Positions 36,588 to 42,588 of a stretch of 64,000 nt of DNA are shown in pieces. A program made the position numbers and the translations under genes. Under the pieces are notes generated by a model. The model was given only the letters and a program-made list of their open reading frames with translations. It was not told the origin of the DNA and did not search any database. Each line of letters starts with the position of its first letter. The stretch's first letter is position 1. Origin of the DNA: an uncultured Bacteroidia bacterium. GTDB lineage: Bacteria; Bacteroidota; Bacteroidia; Bacteroidales; UBA932. Location of the stretch: assembly GCA_902779765.1 (NCBI GenBank), contig CACZCQ010000009.1, forward strand, positions 17,967 through 81,966, in the 5' to 3' direction.

Positions 36588-36674
36588 TTTCAGTGCCTGG
36601 ACCTTGCACGTTGAGAGAAGGAGGTGATAAGATTTGTGCGCAAGGTCCCCGGTTTGTTGTTACACCTTGTACAT
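36574..36674. repeat. Right REP-like doublet (A-right 36574-36609, B-right 36636-36674)
   Basis: A-right (arms TGTGCAAGGT / ACCTTGCAC) overlaps the end of the transposase gene. The spacer to B-right is 26 bp, exactly as on the left although its sequence differs. B-right read in reverse shares CAAGGTGT and GGACCTTGC with A. Confidence 0.85.
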
Positions 36675-36679
36675 AAATA

Positions 36680-36706
36680 ACCAGGGAAAGGCTTGGTTTC
36701 CCTGGT
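36680..36706. terminator. Palindrome downstream of the exonuclease gene
   Basis: Perfect 10-bp inverted repeat ACCAGGGAAA / TTTCCCTGGT with a 7-nt loop. The T-run is weak on either strand, so it is a possible terminator for the minus-strand gene ending at 36731, or a further element-end structure. Confidence 0.45.
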
Positions 36707-36730
36707 GAAAAATGTTCTTTCTGCCGTGAG

Positions 36731-37675
36731 CTACTTCTTTGGCAACTGGAGGATCACCTTGACGGGGAAGTGATCCGAGGGAGTACGGGCTTGGTAAGCC
36801 TGGAAGGATATTTCCTTGGGGAAGTTGCCGTTCTCGTACTTCTGGGCCTCGGGAGTCATGGTGCGGTATGTGTCAGTCAGGACGCCGTAACGGATCACCC
36901 TTGTCTGCGGAGACACGAAGACGTGGTCTATCCTGCTGTTGGTAAAGCTGTTGGGATCAAATCCATTGGCGGTACCGTCCATCGCGTAGCGGATCTCGCA
37001 GACCTCATAGCTGTCTGCAAGGACACCGCTTTCGACAAACACGTTATAGATGGGATTGGTCTGGTCCACGTTGAAGTCACCGGTCAGGACCACCGGCTTG
37101 CCTTTGCAGATCTCGCGGATCTTGCTGACCACGAGCTTCGCGCTTTCCATCCTGGCCTGTACTCCGATATGGTCCATGTGCAGGCTGAAATAGTAGAAAT
37201 CCTGTTTGGTTTCCTTGGACTTGAAATGTCCCCAGGTGCAGATACGGTTCATCGCGGCGTCCCAGCCAACGCTGGGTATCTCCGGAGTCTGGGACAGCCA
37301 GAAGTCACCATGGTCCAGTAGGTCGAACAGTCCGGTATTGTAGAAGATTGCAGAATGCTCGCCCTTATGTACGCCGTCATCGCGTCCAAGGCCGATATAG
37401 TCATATCCGGGGAGTTGGGCTTTCATCTGCTCCAACTGGTTGATCTTTCCTTCCTGGGTCCCGAATATCTGAAAGTCGTGGAAAAGGATGAGCTGGGTGA
37501 TGACAGGGCATCGCTGGCCCCAACCGTTTCCCCGGAGGGAATCTCCGCGATTCTCGTAGCGGATGTTGAAAGAGCCGACCTGCAAGGTGGTTGCACGGCG
37601 GGATGCACCGCAACCGGAAATCAGTGTGACTGCAAGCGCAGCAGTCAGCACGGAAAGGAATCTTGTGGGTTTCAT
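36731..37675 (-). CDS. Lipoprotein of the endonuclease/exonuclease/phosphatase family
   Basis: 314 residues from the ATG at 37675, which gives lipobox ISGC (Cys22); upstream in-frame residues lack a signal. Family motifs are in order: VGSFNIRYEN, FGTQEG (metal-binding glutamate), SLHMDHIGVQAR, LTGDFNVDQTNP and the C-terminal RIDHVFVS with the catalytic Asp-His, then PSDHFPVKV. These match the DNase I/synaptojanin-like superfamily, which cleaves phosphodiesters or phosphate esters. As an envelope lipoprotein it could act on extracellular nucleic acid or phosphorylated sugars. Near promoter matches lie just upstream. Confidence 0.9.
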   Translation of the reverse strand: MKPTRFLSVLTAALAVTLISGCGASRRATTLQVGSFNIRYENRGDSLRGNGWGQRCPVITQLILFHDFQIFGTQEGKINQLEQMKAQLPGYDYIGLGRDDGVHKGEHSAIFYNTGLFDLLDHGDFWLSQTPEIPSVGWDAAMNRICTWGHFKSKETKQDFYYFSLHMDHIGVQARMESAKLVVSKIREICKGKPVVLTGDFNVDQTNPIYNVFVESGVLADSYEVCEIRYAMDGTANGFDPNSFTNSRIDHVFVSPQTRVIRYGVLTDTYRTMTPEAQKYENGNFPKEISFQAYQARTPSDHFPVKVILQLPKK

Positions 37676-37746
37676 TATGGTGAGGATTTGATATTCAGCG
37701 AAAGTAAAGGTAATAAATACTAACTTTACAGACAAATCCGAATACC

Positions 37747-38952
37747 ATGATTTCAATATTCACTCTGACTTCTCCGCTTCACGACAAGGCCACCGTCGAT
37801 GCCGTCACCAGGGAATTCCTCGACTCTTTGGGTCTTGAATATTCATTCAAGGGAGACGATTTCAGCGACTACGGAAGCGACCTGTCGCTGATCTATGTGC
37901 GCACGGGAGGGACCGAAGGTCTTTTCAAGGAGCTGCTGCCTACCTTGCAGGGGCTTTCGCGTCAGACCATCCTGCTGCTCACTTCAGGAAAGAGCAACTC
38001 GCTGGCTGCCTCGATGGAGATACTGTCCTATCTGCGCAGGGAAGGCCAGAGAGGTGAAATCCTGCATGGCAGCCCGGCATATATACGGTCACGCCTGGAA
38101 GCGGTTTCAAGGATTAAGACCGCCCGACGTTCCCTTGAGTACACTACTCTCGGAATCGTGGGTCATCCCTCTGACTGGCTGATTTCCAGCGATTTCGACC
38201 GTGAGACAATTTTCGACCGTCTCGGGATCAACCTCCAGTATATTCCCATGGAAGAATTCATGGAGGAATACTCATCCCTGACTGACGACCTCCAAAGGTC
38301 CCGGGAGGCTACCGGCGAGGCTTATATGGGGTCGTCGACCGCCGTCAAGCAGGCCGTTCCCGGAGCGTTCAGGCTTTATGAAGCCTTCCGTACCCTCGTA
38401 TCTGAATATGGGCTCTCCGGCCTTACGGTCAGATGCTTCGACCTTCTCGGTTCCGTCCACAACACCGGATGCCTCGCCCTTGCCAGGCTGAATTCCGAAG
38501 GTATCGTAGCAGGTTGCGAAGGAGATGTCCCGGCGATGCTTTCGATGATGATAGGACGTGCCGTGACTGGTGTCAGCGGCTTCCAGGCCAATCCGTCCAG
38601 AATCGATCCCGAGAGCGGCGAGATGGTCTTTTCGCATTGCACTGTCCCTCTCGACATGGTCTCCTCCTTCAAGCTGGACACCCATTTCGAATCGGGGATA
38701 GGAGTAGGAATACGTGGACATATTCCTGAAGGGCCGGTGACTGTGTTCAAAGTGGCGGGAGACCTTTCCAGGCATTTTGCCTGTGAGGGTGAACTCATAC
38801 GGAACGAAGCCAAACCGGACCTCTGCCGCACCCAGGTGGTGGTTCGCCTGCCCGCAGGCGCAGCAAGTTATTTCCTGACCGACCCTATCGGCAACCACCA
38901 CATCATCCTTCCGGGTCACGTTGCAGCCGAACTTGAGGAACTGTTGAAATAA
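37747..38952 (+). CDS. L-fucose/L-arabinose isomerase-fold protein
   Basis: 401 residues, cytosolic. The N-terminal two-thirds resembles the substrate and cofactor domains of FucI/AraA-type ketol isomerases (LSLIYVRTGGTEGLF, LLLTSGKSNSLAASMEIL), and the C-terminal part shows CEGDVPAMLSMMIGRAVTG and GHIPEGPVTVFKV, typical of FucI-like proteins. It is shorter than true FucI (about 590 residues), so it belongs to the related uncharacterised group. The substrate is unknown. A FlK-like thioesterase gene starts 6 bp downstream. The near box TAACTTTA lies just upstream. Confidence 0.75.
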   Translation: MISIFTLTSPLHDKATVDAVTREFLDSLGLEYSFKGDDFSDYGSDLSLIYVRTGGTEGLFKELLPTLQGLSRQTILLLTSGKSNSLAASMEILSYLRREGQRGEILHGSPAYIRSRLEAVSRIKTARRSLEYTTLGIVGHPSDWLISSDFDRETIFDRLGINLQYIPMEEFMEEYSSLTDDLQRSREATGEAYMGSSTAVKQAVPGAFRLYEAFRTLVSEYGLSGLTVRCFDLLGSVHNTGCLALARLNSEGIVAGCEGDVPAMLSMMIGRAVTGVSGFQANPSRIDPESGEMVFSHCTVPLDMVSSFKLDTHFESGIGVGIRGHIPEGPVTVFKVAGDLSRHFACEGELIRNEAKPDLCRTQVVVRLPAGAASYFLTDPIGNHHIILPGHVAAELEELLK

Positions 38953-38958
38953 TTGAAT

Positions 38959-39345
38959 ATGTTGGAATTAGGAATAAAAGGCTACCAGGAAGAAACAGTC
39001 ACTCCTGAGCTACTCGCCTGCCACATCGGCAGCGGAACCGTGAGGGTCTTCGCGACCCCGCTGATGATCACCCTTATGGAGAGGACCTGCCGGCTCAGCG
39101 TCCAGCCCTATCTTGATGCCGGTTACGAGACGGTAGGCACACACGTCAACGTGTCCCACTTGAGCGCCACTCCCGAAGGGATGAGGGTCTGGTGCGATTC
39201 AGAGCTTGTCGGAATCGACGGACGCAGGCTCATATTCAAGGTCGTAGCCCGTGACGACAAGGGCATAATCGGAGAAGGTACCCACGAACGTTTCATCGTG
39301 AACGTCGCCCGCTTCCAGGCAAAGACCGATACGAAACTGGAATAG
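38959..39345 (+). CDS. Hotdog-fold thioesterase, FlK-like
   Basis: 128 residues. The ATG at 38959 (MLELGIKGYQ) is preferred over a TTG two codons earlier. The Thr-Glu-His pattern of fluoroacetyl-CoA thioesterase-like proteins is present: ATPLMITLMERTC supplies Thr and Glu, and VGTHVNVSHLSATPEG the His. The family hydrolyses acyl-CoA thioesters; the natural substrate of this homologue is unknown. Encoded 6 bp after the isomerase-fold gene, so the pair is likely an operon and a shared pathway is possible. Confidence 0.82.
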   Translation: MLELGIKGYQEETVTPELLACHIGSGTVRVFATPLMITLMERTCRLSVQPYLDAGYETVGTHVNVSHLSATPEGMRVWCDSELVGIDGRRLIFKVVARDDKGIIGEGTHERFIVNVARFQAKTDTKLE

Positions 39346-39375
39346 TCCGTATCCGGTTCGTTTCTGGCGGGAAGG

Positions 39376-39455
39376 CGGCATTTTTGCCCACAAATTGCTG
39401 CCAGATGCGTCCAATCAGCTTTCCTGGCAGCAAATTTGCCCTCAAAATGCTGCCG
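39376..39455. repeat. Large imperfect inverted repeat before tRNA-Leu
   Basis: Two arms of about 29-32 bp (39376-39404 and 39424-39455), each holding a CTGCCAG-type segment, a CAAATT block and a CGGCA-type end, are separated by about 19 bp. In RNA this would form a long bulged hairpin. It lies 31 bp after the thioesterase stop and 9 bp before the tRNA promoter. It could be a terminator-like structure or a palindromic repeat element. Confidence 0.6.
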
Positions 39456-39463
39456 ATCATGGA

Positions 39464-39496
39464 TTTGGGAGGATTCATGCTTTTTTACTACCTTTG
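39464..39496 (+). promoter_or_regulatory. Promoter of tRNA-Leu(UAA)
   Basis: TTTG (39464-39467) and TACCTTTG (39489-39496) separated by 21 bp, matching the Bacteroidota -33/-7 pattern, with the tRNA starting 24 bp after the box. Confidence 0.75.
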
Positions 39497-39519
39497 TGAC
39501 GGCGTAATCGTTACGCCAC

Positions 39520-39838
39520 GCCTTGGTGGTGGAATGGTAGACACGAGGGACTTAAACAGATTTGAGTGCGCTTTCCGAAAGGAAAGATGTAGAATGTCGT
39601 AAATTCAAGGAAGCCTTAACGGGTCAGGCCGATGGTAATCTTGAGCCAAGCCTCCGGATGGAGGAAGGTGCAGAGACTAGACACGACACACCTAAAGATT
39701 GTTGATCCATGGTGAAGGAATAGTCCAGACTACAAACGGTCATTTCAGGCATATCGCCGGACCGGTGGTAAAAACCATAGTGGTAAGAAAATCCCTTGGC
39801 CCGAAACGGCCGTGCGGGTTCGAGTCCCGCCCGAGGCA
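39520..39838 (+). tRNA. tRNA-Leu(UAA) split by a group I intron
   Basis: Exons 39520-39553 and 39788-39838 join to an 85-nt leucine tRNA. The acceptor stem is GCCTTGG / CCGAGGC with one T-G pair and discriminator A39838. The D stem is GTG/CAC; the anticodon stem AGGGA/TCCCT encloses loop CTTAAAA with anticodon TAA. The long variable arm is GGCC/GGCC and the T arm GCGGG TTCGAGT CCCGC. The 3' CCA is not encoded. The gene is broken between positions 34 and 35 of the anticodon, so a tRNA finder that does not model this intron may miss it. Promoter and terminator are both present, so it is probably expressed as a single-gene unit. Confidence 0.93.
39554..39787 (+). ncRNA. Group I self-splicing intron in tRNA-Leu(UAA)
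   Basis: 234-nt intron inserted after the first anticodon base, the same site as the cyanobacterial and plastid trnL(UAA) intron. The 5' exon end ACTT can pair with GAGT at 39564-39567 (internal guide, with the diagnostic T-G at the splice site), and the intron ends in G39787. Core strings recall the IC3 introns: TCTTGAGCCAAGCC (about 39639-39652) and GTGCAGAGACTAGAC, later ATAGTCC. P2 is CTTTCC-GAAA-GGAAAG (39571-39586), a GNRA hairpin; TTCAAG (39604-39609) pairs with CTTGAG (39640-39645); P6-like CCTCC/GGAGG (39651-39664); P7 GACTA/TAGTC (39675-39679 / 39721-39725). There is no room for a homing endonuclease. Confidence 0.93.
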
Positions 39839-39844
39839 CTAATC

Positions 39845-39897
39845 AGACCTTGCAAGTTGTTGATTTATAAACACTTTGCAAGGTTTGTTTTTTTGTT
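39845..39897 (+). terminator. Terminator of tRNA-Leu
   Basis: A hairpin with a 9-bp core stem ACCTTGCAA (39847-39855) / TTGCAAGGT (39876-39884), extended by further pairs into the loop, followed by TTGTTTTTTTG. Confidence 0.85.
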
Positions 39898-39906
39898 CAG
39901 TTTTGC

Positions 39907-40053
39907 GTGAAGCGGTACTGGTTGATTATTAATAAATTAGATAATTGTCCTGTGCGGAAAAAGGCAATAGGATACTTGTATAAGGTATTGAATATCAGAC
40001 TATTGCGCAATACGATTGCCAGTGTGGTTGGAATCGAAATCGGCAGTCATTGA
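39907..40053 (+). CDS. Short open frame, possible truncated acetyltransferase start
   Basis: 48 codons beginning with GTG (VKRYWLIINKLDNC) and ending VVGIEIGSH. The residue mix looks like protein rather than noise, and the end resembles the segment just before the hexapeptide repeats of serine O-acetyltransferase-type enzymes, where the sequence would normally continue. It may be the remnant of a longer gene, or a chance frame in AT-rich DNA between the tRNA terminator and the TfoX-like gene. The remaining intergenic sequence holds nothing else I can support. Confidence 0.25.
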   Translation: MKRYWLIINKLDNCPVRKKAIGYLYKVLNIRLLRNTIASVVGIEIGSH

Positions 40054-40058
40054 TAGAA

Positions 40059-40580
40059 CTATTCCAGTGACTTGTAGGCATCCACGGCATCACGGAAGGT
40101 CTTTCCGGCATTCTCTCTCAGCCAGCGCTGGAATCCAACTTTGAAGCGGAAACCCTTACCGAGATGCCGTTCAAAGAAGACCCGTAGTTCCTGGGAACAT
40201 ACAAGGCCATGAGGAATGGTTTCATCCAGTGAGGAAGGGGCGTGTCTTTTCTTTTCTGTCATCGGATTCCTTTTGGACTTCGGCTTTGGAAGGGCGAGAA
40301 CGGTCGCTTTTGTAATGGCTGCCAGATATTCCCTGTCATCCACGTCGGTAATCAGGAAATGTTCTTTGGCCCCCGGGTAAGGAGAGCGCATCACCACCTC
40401 TTTCAATTGCGCCGCGCCCTGATACGTGGGCTTGATATACAGACTGTTATCGCAGATCAAACCGAACAAGATGCCGTCACAGTAGATGCAATAGTCTCCC
40501 ATCATCTTCTTAACGACGATTTCCCCGGCGTCCGAACACTGGTCAATGATGTATTGTACGAAGTCTGGATTGCAAGCCAT
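40059..40580 (-). CDS. TfoX N-terminal-domain protein
   Basis: 173 residues from the ATG at 40580 (MACNPDFVQYIIDQC), which leaves a 5-bp gap to the gene before it; an upstream start would overlap that gene. Residues about 1-105 form a TfoX/Sxy N-terminal domain (VVKKMMGDYCIYCDGILFGL, YPGAKEHFLI). The C-terminal part (about 130-173; FFERHLGKGFRFKVGFQRWL) resembles a DUF6434-type domain. Sxy controls competence in gammaproteobacteria, but lone TfoX_N proteins elsewhere have no clear role. Last gene of a four-gene operon starting at 42025. Confidence 0.8.
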   Translation of the reverse strand: MACNPDFVQYIIDQCSDAGEIVVKKMMGDYCIYCDGILFGLICDNSLYIKPTYQGAAQLKEVVMRSPYPGAKEHFLITDVDDREYLAAITKATVLALPKPKSKRNPMTEKKRHAPSSLDETIPHGLVCSQELRVFFERHLGKGFRFKVGFQRWLRENAGKTFRDAVDAYKSLE

Positions 40581-40585
40581 ATGTA

Positions 40586-41218
40586 TTACATCTTTTTTAT
40601 CGGGTGCCGTATAACGGTCTTCCAATTCTCCGGGGCGACCTTGCGGGCGTCGGAGAGATAAATCTCGTGGTGAAGACGTGTCGCAGAAAGATCATTCACA
40701 TAGCCATTCTCTGCCAGGAACTTATCCATGAGTGCAACCGATGCCGGTTCGTTGTCATAAGGGCCTATGTGCATGATCTGAACACAGAGACCCTCGTCAA
40801 TCGTCAGGAACTCCGCACAGGAGCAATCTGTCTTTTTCTTCTTGGAGGCGGTCTGGACCGCCCAGTCAAAATCGGCCTTGGTTATAAAGTCCGGCAGACG
40901 GATGACGGAAATCCAGCAGAAGGTCGATTTGTCAGTATAATCTATACCGTCAACGCCTTCCTGCCACCAGAACCCTTCCAGCGGCGGAACCACATAGTCG
41001 TAGAAGCCTTCGATACGATGGTCCGTCTTGTAGCTCATCTTCAAGGTGTAGGCAATGGAATACAGGATGCCGATGGCCTTTTGATATGCGCCATCTTCAT
41101 CGTTGGGATTGCCCTTGCCGCGCACGGCAATGTAATTCGCCTTAGGAACAGTCACTATAACCGGTTTTTCTGGCGGGAGATAAAACTCCTTGTATTCCTT
41201 CTTGAAATCAAAGGCCAT
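40586..41218 (-). CDS. GyrI-like small-molecule-binding domain protein
   Basis: 210 residues. VTVPKANYIAVRGKGNP near the N-terminus and CVQIMHIGPYDNEPASVALMDKF in two parts match GyrI-like (SOUL/BmrR effector-binding) proteins of the YdeE/SbmC superfamily, and WISVIRLPDFITKADFDWA lies between. The family binds small hydrophobic molecules or, in E. coli, DNA gyrase; there is no DNA-binding domain here. The start overlaps the end of the CDP-alcohol phosphatidyltransferase gene by 11 bp, a sign of coupled translation. Confidence 0.85.
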   Translation of the reverse strand: MAFDFKKEYKEFYLPPEKPVIVTVPKANYIAVRGKGNPNDEDGAYQKAIGILYSIAYTLKMSYKTDHRIEGFYDYVVPPLEGFWWQEGVDGIDYTDKSTFCWISVIRLPDFITKADFDWAVQTASKKKKTDCSCAEFLTIDEGLCVQIMHIGPYDNEPASVALMDKFLAENGYVNDLSATRLHHEIYLSDARKVAPENWKTVIRHPIKKM

Positions 41219-41732
41219 TTTTATGAGTTTTTAAGTAGGAATAAACGTCCTTCGTTCTGATGAAATGCCCCTCCTGTACGGCGGCAAACGTGGCTATAGC
41301 TGCCACAATGGCAATAGGAATCACAGACCGGAACATGGCCGGAACCGCCAGAAAAAGAAGTATGCCGGTCAGTTTATTAGCCAATGTGTGAGGGAAACAG
41401 AATCGTTTGCAGACGACCAGGGCTGAGACCTGGTTCACAACCTTGATGAAGACAATCACCCCGGCCCAGGTCCAAAGCCAAACGGGAATCTCCACCGCCG
41501 GAATCAATCGGACTGCGCAGCAGGCCACGAATACGAGGTCGGAAACACTATCCAGAACGGCTCCGGCTTCAGTCTCCGCATGGAGTTTCCTGGCCAGCCA
41601 GCCGTCAATCATATCACTGATTCCACACAAAGCATAGAGCACCCAGAACGGCCATCCTGTCACATCGCAAAACAGCAGGCCGATGGAGCCTGCTATCCTT
41701 AGTATCGATATGACATTCGGCAAAAGCATCAT
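41208..41732 (-). CDS. CDP-alcohol phosphatidyltransferase family protein
   Basis: 174 residues with about five membrane helices. The CDP-alcohol motif D-G-AR-G-D-D is complete: DMIDGWLARKLHAETEAG, then AVLDSVSD. These enzymes join a CDP-diacylglycerol or CDP-alcohol to an alcohol, as in phosphatidylglycerol or phosphatidylinositol synthesis. The product cannot be told; the protein is short, like PgsA-type members. It overlaps both neighbours (4 bp upstream, 11 bp downstream). Its operon mates are not lipid genes, so its role is unclear. Confidence 0.85.
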   Translation of the reverse strand: MMLLPNVISILRIAGSIGLLFCDVTGWPFWVLYALCGISDMIDGWLARKLHAETEAGAVLDSVSDLVFVACCAVRLIPAVEIPVWLWTWAGVIVFIKVVNQVSALVVCKRFCFPHTLANKLTGILLFLAVPAMFRSVIPIAIVAAIATFAAVQEGHFIRTKDVYSYLKTHKNGL

Positions 41733-42025
41733 ATCACTTCAATGTAGAAACTCACCGGCCTGAAGCCGTCGTTACAGCTGATCATGGCGCTCATCGGATT
41801 CTTCATCCATCCGTCATAGAAGTTTCCCTCGCCACGGGCCAGTGCCTCGACGAATTCCCTCATGGAGCCCCAGGCAGAAAGACACATCCCTTCAGGACAT
41901 TGACCGTCAATCGAAATCCACTCCTGCCCCTCCTGCACATCGCAAGTGTGTTCGATAGGGTTCTCATATTTCGCCATCAAATCCGGATACGAAGTCTTCC
42001 TGATGGCAGTGATTCTGATTTTCAT
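41729..42025 (-). CDS. TIGR04076 family protein
   Basis: 98 residues, cytosolic: MKIRITAIRKTSYPDLMAKY at the start, then QCPEGMCLSAWGSMREFVEAL with two cysteines and a C-terminal ISCNDGFRPVSFYIEVI. This matches the TIGR04076 family, small cysteine-containing proteins of unknown function. First gene of the four-gene minus-strand operon; its stop overlaps the next start by 4 bp. The promoter box lies 19 bp upstream. Confidence 0.8.
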   Translation of the reverse strand: MKIRITAIRKTSYPDLMAKYENPIEHTCDVQEGQEWISIDGQCPEGMCLSAWGSMREFVEALARGEGNFYDGWMKNPMSAMISCNDGFRPVSFYIEVI

Positions 42026-42044
42026 TTGAATACTACAGTTCTCT

Positions 42045-42052
42045 CAAAGGTA
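42045..42052 (-). promoter_or_regulatory. -7 box TACCTTTG of the TIGR04076 operon
   Basis: Exact TAnnTTTG match on the minus strand, 19 bp from the start codon at 42025. Confidence 0.6.
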
Positions 42053-42090
42053 ACCATTTTTTGATACACTCGGACACATCCCTGGGCACA

Positions 42091-42120
42091 AAAAAAGACA
42101 GCGATGAAGCTGTCTTTTTC
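42091..42120. terminator. Bidirectional terminator
   Basis: Stem AAAAAAGACAGC / GCTGTCTTTTTC with a 6-nt loop. The A and T runs lie within the arms. It follows the lipoprotein gene on the minus strand. Confidence 0.85.
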
Positions 42121-42139
42121 ATGTCGGATAGTCTTTCGT

Positions 42140-42577
42140 TTATTTGTACCGGCGGAAGGCATATGTGGTGCTGCCGCCCAAGGATTCTTTCTGGATGACC
42201 AGTCTCCTGCGGTTCATCTCAAGGACATTGTATGTCCCTGACAGGCGCATTTCATAGCGGAGGCCCTGGGTGAGCCAGAGCGTCTTCGTGAAACTGATCT
42301 GCTTCCTGGAGGCGCTGTAAGAGAACTGTGAACCGTCGACATCCACATCCTTGAGGTCAAACTTCGTGAAACTGCCCTTCTTGGCAAGGGCGATCCGTGG
42401 TTCGCTCAGGGAAAGATAGAAATGGACGCCGGAGTAATCGACCTGATTCTTGGATTCCAGTGCCCACACTCCGTAAATGGATCCCGTAACGTCTCCGGTA
42501 TGGTTGATCCTGGACACTCCGCAGGATGTGAACAAGGCCGCGCAGGCGATGACAGCCGCAAACAATATCTTCTTCAT
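42140..42577 (-). CDS. Small lipoprotein, possibly lipocalin-like
   Basis: 145 residues with lipobox FTSC (Cys19). The mature part is beta-rich, starting GSIYGVWALESKNQVDYSG and ending RRRLVIQKESLGGSTTYAFRR, a pattern seen in lipocalin-like Bacteroidota lipoproteins; the family is not certain. It follows the M49-like gene by 11 bp and is followed by a terminator, so it is the last gene of that unit. Confidence 0.65.
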   Translation of the reverse strand: MKKILFAAVIACAALFTSCGVSRINHTGDVTGSIYGVWALESKNQVDYSGVHFYLSLSEPRIALAKKGSFTKFDLKDVDVDGSQFSYSASRKQISFTKTLWLTQGLRYEMRLSGTYNVLEMNRRRLVIQKESLGGSTTYAFRRYK

Positions 42578-42588
42578 GTTATGCAGGC

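Larger units (their letters stand above)
35084..36674 (+). mobile_element. IS200/RAYT-type element flanked by REP-like doublets
   Basis: Two-gene transposase operon (35248-36587) bracketed by two copies of the same arrangement: palindrome A, 26-bp spacer, inverted and diverged palindrome B. The left pair is 35084-35184 and the right pair 36574-36674. The DNA inside is more AT-rich than its neighbours, consistent with acquisition. RAYT proteins are Y1 (HUH) single-strand transposases associated with REP palindromes, so this looks like a self-contained RAYT/REP unit. Target-site duplications are not expected for this class. Confidence 0.75.

Noticed and set aside
37575-37605. GCAAGGTGGTTGCAC resembling a REP arm
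   Set aside because: It lies inside the coding sequence of the lipoprotein nuclease/phosphatase gene and lacks the rest of the palindrome.
39624-39839. 71-codon minus-strand frame over the tRNA
   Set aside because: It covers the intron and the 3' exon of tRNA-Leu on the other strand; the RNA structure explains the sequence.
39847-39884. ACCTTGCAA/TTGCAAGGT stem resembling the REP palindrome arms
   Set aside because: It shares only eight or so bases with the REP arms, lies right after the tRNA and is followed by a T-run, so a terminator explains it better than a REP copy.
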